9,490 bases of DNA. Source: an uncultured Oscillibacter sp. Lineage in GTDB: Bacteria; Bacillota; Clostridia; Oscillospirales; Oscillospiraceae. Shown in pieces: positions 7,276-9,490 of this stretch. The first letter of the stretch is position 1, and each line of letters opens with the position of its first letter. Made by a program: the position numbers and the translations under genes. Under the pieces are notes generated by a model that was not told the DNA's origin, did not search any database, and worked only from the letters and a program-made list of their open reading frames with translations. Where the stretch lies: NCBI GenBank assembly GCA_900550685.1, contig URTS01000072.1, positions 1 through 9,490 of the forward strand. Direction: 5' to 3'.

Positions 7276-7289
7276 TTATTGCTTATTGC
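7276..7289 (+). repeat. Perfect tandem 7-bp repeat TTATTGC in the divergent promoter region
   Basis: TTATTGC occurs twice without a gap and overlaps the -35 box of the regulator promoter (7279-7284). Its core on the other strand, GCAAT, also occurs at 7095-7099 and 7167-7171 inside the same intergenic region, each time as GGCAATTWTT. Tandem half-sites are a common layout for DeoR-family binding. The repeat is short and could be chance in AT-rich DNA. Confidence 0.35.
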
Positions 7290-7307
7290 TCATATTCGTG
7301 ATAAAAT
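7279..7307 (+). promoter_or_regulatory. Promoter of the DeoR-family regulator
   Basis: A -35 box TTGCTT (7279-7284) and a -10 box TAAAAT (7302-7307) are separated by 17 bases. Transcription would start near 7314, about 23 bases before the preferred start codon at 7337. The match is weaker than the divergent operon promoter, as expected for a regulator. Candidate operator copy 2 covers the -10 box, which suggests autoregulation. Confidence 0.6.
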
Positions 7308-7314
7308 AATATCA
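7299..7314. promoter_or_regulatory. Candidate DeoR-family operator, copy 2
   Basis: TGATAAAATAATATCA is a perfect 5-bp inverted repeat, TGATA and TATCA, around six bases. It covers the -10 box and the predicted start site of the regulator gene. It shares spacing and half-sites with copy 1 at 7131-7146. If bound, it would block regulator transcription. Confidence 0.42.
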
Positions 7315-7320
7315 AAGAAT

Positions 7321-7328
7321 GGAAGGGG
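7321..7328 (+). promoter_or_regulatory. Ribosome binding site that fixes the regulator start
   Basis: GGAAGGGG ends 8 bases before the ATG at 7337. The in-frame ATG at 7319 overlaps this site and lacks one of its own, so translation should begin at 7337 and the six residues before it are probably not made. Confidence 0.75.
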
Positions 7329-7336
7329 ATATCATT

Positions 7337-8119
7337 ATGACCGGTAAAATGGCAAACCGCGCGGATCTAATCATCAAAATACTGATGACACAGTCCGGCG
7401 CATCCATTAAGGAGCTTTCCGAGCATCTGGGCGTTTCTGAGATCACCATCCGCCGGGATCTTCACGTACTGGAGCGGCAGGGACGTCTGAGGCTGATCAA
7501 CGGCGTGGCCGTCTACCGTGCGCCGGTAGAAGCGGTATCTGTCTACCCGGAATATGATCTGGCCTATGAGTATACGATCTTCCAGCAGAAAAAGGCCCGC
7601 ATTGCCCAAAAGGCGGTATCCCTTCTGGAACCCAACGATGTGGTCGCCATCGACAGCGGCTCCACCATGGAGCATTTCTCCCAGAACCTCCCTACCGATA
7701 TGCACCTGACCGTACTGACGTACAGCATGAACACGCTGCGTCAGCTGAGTGAGCGGCCCAACTGTGACGTGATCTGCTGCGGAGGCTACCTCTATCCCAA
7801 TACGCAGATGTTTTACAGTTCTGAGGGGATCTCCCTCATCAAGCGCACCTGTATCAACAAGGCGTTTATCGCTGCCGCCGGGATCAGCGGCAAGCAGAAC
7901 GTCACCTGCATCGCACCGCACGAAATGGACGCCAAAAGCGCCCTGATGCGAAACAGCCAGAGTAATATTCTGCTGGCAGATTCCTCTAAGTTCGGCAAGA
8001 TTTTTCCCACCGCCTACGCGCATCTGAAGGATTTCAACATCATAATCTCGGACAAGGATCTTTCATCTGAATGGCACGAGATCATTGCAAGCTGCGGTAT
8101 CACTCTTTACACGGTTTGA
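7337..8119 (+). CDS. DeoR/GlpR-family transcriptional regulator, probable repressor of the divergent operon
   Basis: This 260-residue protein has the standard two-domain DeoR layout and length. An N-terminal winged helix-turn-helix (about 8-60) includes SIKELSEHLGVSEITIRRDL (residues 23-42), with the TIRRDL recognition helix typical of the family, then LRLINGVAVY as the wing. The C-terminal domain (about 70-255) has the ribose-phosphate-isomerase-like phosphosugar pocket: DSGST at 106-110, CGGYLYPNT at 148-156, then FIAAAGIS and ADSSKFGK at 214-221. Family members usually bind DNA as repressors and release it when a phosphorylated sugar is bound. The gene stands divergently to the importer operon with 290 bases between, which makes that operon its likely target. 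Predicted effector: a phosphosugar or phosphodiester breakdown product. The identity of the effector cannot be deduced. Confidence 0.92.
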   Translation: MTGKMANRADLIIKILMTQSGASIKELSEHLGVSEITIRRDLHVLERQGRLRLINGVAVYRAPVEAVSVYPEYDLAYEYTIFQQKKARIAQKAVSLLEPNDVVAIDSGSTMEHFSQNLPTDMHLTVLTYSMNTLRQLSERPNCDVICCGGYLYPNTQMFYSSEGISLIKRTCINKAFIAAAGISGKQNVTCIAPHEMDAKSALMRNSQSNILLADSSKFGKIFPTAYAHLKDFNIIISDKDLSSEWHEIIASCGITLYTV

Positions 8120-8291
8120 TATTCCTTGGCCTGTTCGCCTTTCTCCATTGGAATATGAACCGGACTGTAATCGCGGTGAGCATGGCATGGGGCAATATGA
8201 GCAGCATGGACCGAAAAGTTGCTTCCCGCCAAAGCCCCGGAAGAATGCTATATGCCGCAAAAATAGAAGACAGCCATCTCAGTGAGCGAAC
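8120..8291. other. Stretch between the regulator and the IS3 end with no supported gene
   Basis: This 172-base stretch follows the regulator stop and ends where the IS3-like end begins. Short open frames exist on both strands, including a hydrophobic minus-strand frame spanning 8100-8309, but none has a convincing ribosome site or recognisable protein, and each runs over the regulator 3' end or the IS end. It may be the regulator 3' untranslated region, since the first terminator on this strand is at 8341-8372, or the remains of a disrupted gene. Confidence 0.4.
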
Positions 8292-8319
8292 TGAACCGCA
8301 TCCCGTCAAGAGGACAGTG
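8292..8319 (+). repeat. Probable terminal inverted repeat (single surviving end) of the IS3-family remnant
   Basis: The sequence starts TGAACCGCATCCCG and continues TCAAGAGGACAGTG. IS3-family ends start with TG and commonly with TGAAC, and this one sits at the expected distance (about 50-80 bases) beyond the transposase stop codon. The partner repeat is not in the window, so the call is by resemblance only. Confidence 0.5.
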
Positions 8320-8340
8320 AAAAAATATAAAGTTTTCCCA

Positions 8341-8372
8341 GCCAGCAGCCAGGCGCTGCTGGCCGCTTTTTT
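8341..8372 (+). terminator. Rho-independent terminator on the plus strand at the IS edge
   Basis: GCCAGCAGC (8341-8349) pairs with GCTGCTGGC (8355-8363) over nine GC-rich base pairs with a 5-base loop, followed by CGC and six T residues (8367-8372). It would stop transcription arriving from the DeoR regulator, 222 bases upstream. The final T residues overlap the stop codon of the convergent minus-strand int/IS3 frame. Because it lies inside the IS end, it may have evolved to shield the transposase gene from outside transcription; now it serves as the regulator terminator. Confidence 0.8.
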
Positions 8373-8931
8373 ATGCAGCGAGATAAAGTAGGTGCTTTTC
8401 CATGGGCGTCAGGACACCGAGCTTGCGCTGTACCCGGCGAGTGTTGTAATAGCGGCTGTAATTCTCAATCATATCGGCCAAAGCTTTCTTGCTGTAGAAC
8501 CGCTTACCGTACTCGGAGAGTGGCTTTTTTGTGTCGGGACGAATGACTTTTCGCAGCTCTGCGTAGAAATTCCGGAAGTGCTCTGGCCGCAGATCAGTGA
8601 GCTTGTAGTACCCCAGCGCCGGGAGGATGCGCTCGATGTCCTGCCGGTCACGGTGGATGGTGGACTTCGCCAGCTTGCCGTGAGCGATGTCCGTCAGCCA
8701 CAGGTCGATGTATTTTGCCAGCGTGAGCTGCTGGATGGGCTGCGGCGCATGGCGGCACTCCCGCTCAAAGAGGATGGCCTGCTCGTTGAGCCACTTTTCG
8801 ACCTGCCTGGGTGTCAGCTCCTCCGGCGGGTGGACGGTTTTCTGCTGGGGCTTGATGCGCTTGCCGTTGTAGTCATAGCCCATGGAGACCACGATGAGAT
8901 AGCTGCTGCCGCGCTTGCGGATGCTTGCCAT
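8371..8931 (-). pseudogene. Chimeric frame: tyrosine recombinase N-terminus joined in frame to IS3 transposase C-terminus
   Basis: The frame is open for 186 residues but is made of two unrelated parts. Residues 1-140 are the N-terminus of a tyrosine integrase: an arm-type DNA-binding domain (about 1-60, MASIRKRGSSYLIVVSMGY then NGKRI) and a SAM-like core-binding domain (about 68-130, LAKYIDLWLTDIAHGKLAKSTIHRDR and LRPEHFRNFYAELR). In normal relatives the text after KPLSEY continues into the catalytic domain with R, HxxR and Y. Here, from about residue 141-142, it becomes KRFYSKKALADMIENYSRYYN and ends as an IS3 OrfB tail. The catalytic domains of both enzymes are missing, so neither recombination nor transposition is expected. 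A ribosome site, GAGAGG, lies 8 bases before the ATG, so a DNA-binding fragment might still be made. An assembly join is possible. Confidence 0.75.
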
Positions 8932-9059
8932 AAAAATGACCTCTCTTTCATTTGACCTCGGTACAGTTGAGACTTATTTTGCAAGCACAACATACCGCAA
9001 GCACAGCGGTAAAGCTATCACAATTTCCTTGGAAAAATGAATTTCTACGAAAGCAACCA
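8932..9059. other. Spacer between the two integrase remnants
   Basis: This AT-richer spacer holds the ribosome site of the chimeric frame, a 9-base direct repeat and a short ACCGC/GCGGT inverted repeat (8994-9010). On the minus strand one frame stays open over most of it and ends in LNCTEVK just before the next ribosome site, but it has no start codon with a ribosome site and no recognisable domain. It may be decayed coding sequence or an attachment/regulatory stretch of the integrative element. Confidence 0.35.
8981..9005 (+). repeat. Direct repeat GCAAGCACA, two copies with 16-base period
   Basis: GCAAGCACA occurs at 8981-8989 and again at 8997-9005, separated by ACATACC. It lies directly upstream of an integrase-type gene on the minus strand. 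Short direct repeats near an int gene can be arm-type binding sites for the integrase N-terminal domain, or part of an attachment region. Only two copies are seen and the function is inferred. Confidence 0.4.
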
Positions 9060-9314
9060 TCATGCGCTGTGCCGCTTCAGCCAGCGGGAGGCGAATTTCT
9101 CAAAGGTCATCTCGCCATCCTCGGCGTAAACGGTCTTGAAGCTGCGCTCCAGCTCTTCGGCGGCGTGGGCGACATACTGCCCGATGCCGCGCCTGGGGAC
9201 ACCGGGCGGGACTTGGATGGTCTTTGCCTTGCTGATTTTTTTGCCGTTGGGTCGGTAGCCGTTGCTGACGGTGATCTTATATCGCCGCTCGTCCAGTTGC
9301 TTGATGCTTGCCAT
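9060..9314 (-). pseudogene. Second tyrosine recombinase, truncated after the arm-binding domain
   Basis: The 84-residue frame begins MASIKQLDERRYKITVSNGYRPNGKKI, closely like the start of the chimeric int frame downstream (shared MASI, GY and NGK+I). It covers the arm-type DNA-binding domain (1-62) and only the first helix of the core-binding domain (TFEKFASRWLKRH, 70-82). It then stops abruptly at SA and a TGA, and the following sequence in other frames does not resume an integrase. The catalytic domain is lost, so it cannot recombine DNA. The start has GGGAGG 9 bases upstream and comes two bases after the previous stop codon, so translation is coupled. A real small DNA-binding protein of this size cannot be excluded, but truncation is more likely. 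Confidence 0.7.
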
Positions 9315-9316
9315 TT

Positions 9317-9490
9317 TTAGAGTCCTCCCATCTCCTCATCCTCCTCATATTCGATCCTGCGCTGCTGCCGCACTGCGCTCTCAAAACTCACCTGACCGTT
9401 GGTGCGCTTCACCTCATCCACGGCGTAGGCTCGCAGCTCCCGCGTGTGAATGGAATCGGCGCGGAAGTGCGCGGCGATGGTGTGGCACAG
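9317..9490 (-). CDS. C-terminal end of an unidentified protein of the integrative element
   Basis: The frame is open from the window edge for 57 residues: it begins LCHTIAAHFRADSIHTRELR and ends QQRRIEYEEDEEMGGL before TAA. The tail is strongly charged, with an acidic run EEDEE close to the end. I do not recognise the family. The stop lies two bases before the ATG of the truncated integrase, and the end of this gene supplies its ribosome site (GGGAGG), so the two form a coupled pair. Position directly upstream of int suggests an accessory gene of the same element, for example one for replication, mobilisation or excision, but nothing in the sequence proves this. Confidence 0.55.
   Translation of the reverse strand: MCHTIAAHFRADSIHTRELRAYAVDEVKRTNGQVSFESAVRQQRRIEYEEDEEMGGL

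Larger units (their letters stand above)
8292..8511 (-). mobile_element. Right-end remnant of an IS3-family insertion sequence
   Basis: On the minus strand this stretch encodes the last 45 residues of a DDE transposase (8508-8371), then a short untranslated tail. The residues IENYSRYYNTRRVQRKLGVLTP fit the IS3 OrfB C-terminal pattern IxxYIxYYNxxRxQxKLxxLSPxE. The tail ends at a stretch beginning TGAACCGCATCCCGTCAAG (8292-8310) read inward, which has the TGAACC-type start seen at ends of IS3/IS150-group elements. The left end, OrfA and the catalytic D, D and E residues are absent, so it cannot move by itself. The exact outer boundary is inferred; a target duplication cannot be tested because the other end is missing. 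Confidence 0.6.

Noticed and set aside
7319..7336. Upstream ATG for the DeoR-family regulator
   Set aside because: It overlaps the GGAAGGGG ribosome site that serves the ATG at 7337.
7367..8023. Minus-strand open frame opposite the DeoR-family regulator
   Set aside because: The plus strand has a complete helix-turn-helix and phosphosugar domain; the minus frame has no motif.
8100..8309. Minus-strand hydrophobic small frame that might be a membrane peptide
   Set aside because: It overlaps the end of the regulator and the IS3 end, and no ribosome site or family resemblance supports it.
8981..9005. Possible CRISPR or longer repeat array
   Set aside because: Only two copies of a 9-base unit with a 7-base gap are present, far too short for a CRISPR array.

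Overview
The window looks like chromosomal DNA of a moderately GC-rich Firmicute of the class Clostridia, plausibly an Oscillospiraceae-like gut anaerobe. This is an inference from strong AGGAGG-type ribosome binding sites, tightly overlapping genes, a lipoprotein signal peptide of Gram-positive type and the protein families present. No rRNA or other marker gene confirms it.

Layout. Positions 1-7046 form one long minus-strand operon. In transcription order it contains a MalK/UgpC-type ABC ATPase (7046-5994), two sugar/phosphosugar-type permeases (5997-5074 and 5057-4236), a lipoprotein solute-binding protein (4159-2813), a 15-bp hairpin (2798-2763), an orphan protein resembling the C-terminal domain of RarA/MgsA (2738-2163), a cytoplasmic alkaline-phosphatase-superfamily phosphodiesterase (2166-895), a HAD hydrolase (898-68) and the first 18 codons of what looks like deoC, deoxyribose-phosphate aldolase (55-1). 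ATGA overlaps and short gaps indicate co-transcription. A near-consensus promoter (TTGACA, 17 bp, TATGAT) lies just before the ATPase gene.

Divergently on the plus strand is a DeoR-family regulator (7337-8119) with its own promoter. The AT-rich divergent intergenic region (7047-7336) holds two copies of a 14-16 bp inverted repeat, TGATA-N6-TATC, one upstream of the operon promoter and one over the regulator -10 box. These are the best candidate operators. Together the locus reads as an inducible uptake-and-breakdown system for a phosphorylated or phosphodiester-linked compound: the transporter imports it, the phosphodiesterase and HAD enzyme work on it inside the cell, DeoC may feed a deoxyribose-phosphate product to central metabolism, and the regulator senses a phosphosugar intermediate. 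The true substrate is not visible from sequence.

From about 8292 to the right end the DNA is accessory and damaged. It contains the right end of an IS3-family element, a chimeric reading frame that joins the N-terminal 140 residues of a tyrosine recombinase to the C-terminal 45 residues of an IS3 transposase, a second truncated tyrosine recombinase N-terminus, and the C-terminal end of an unidentified, translationally coupled protein. This looks like the decayed integrase end of an integrative element. The most unusual points are the fused int/IS3 frame, the stand-alone RarA C-terminal-like protein inside a catabolic operon, and the candidate DeoR operator pair.
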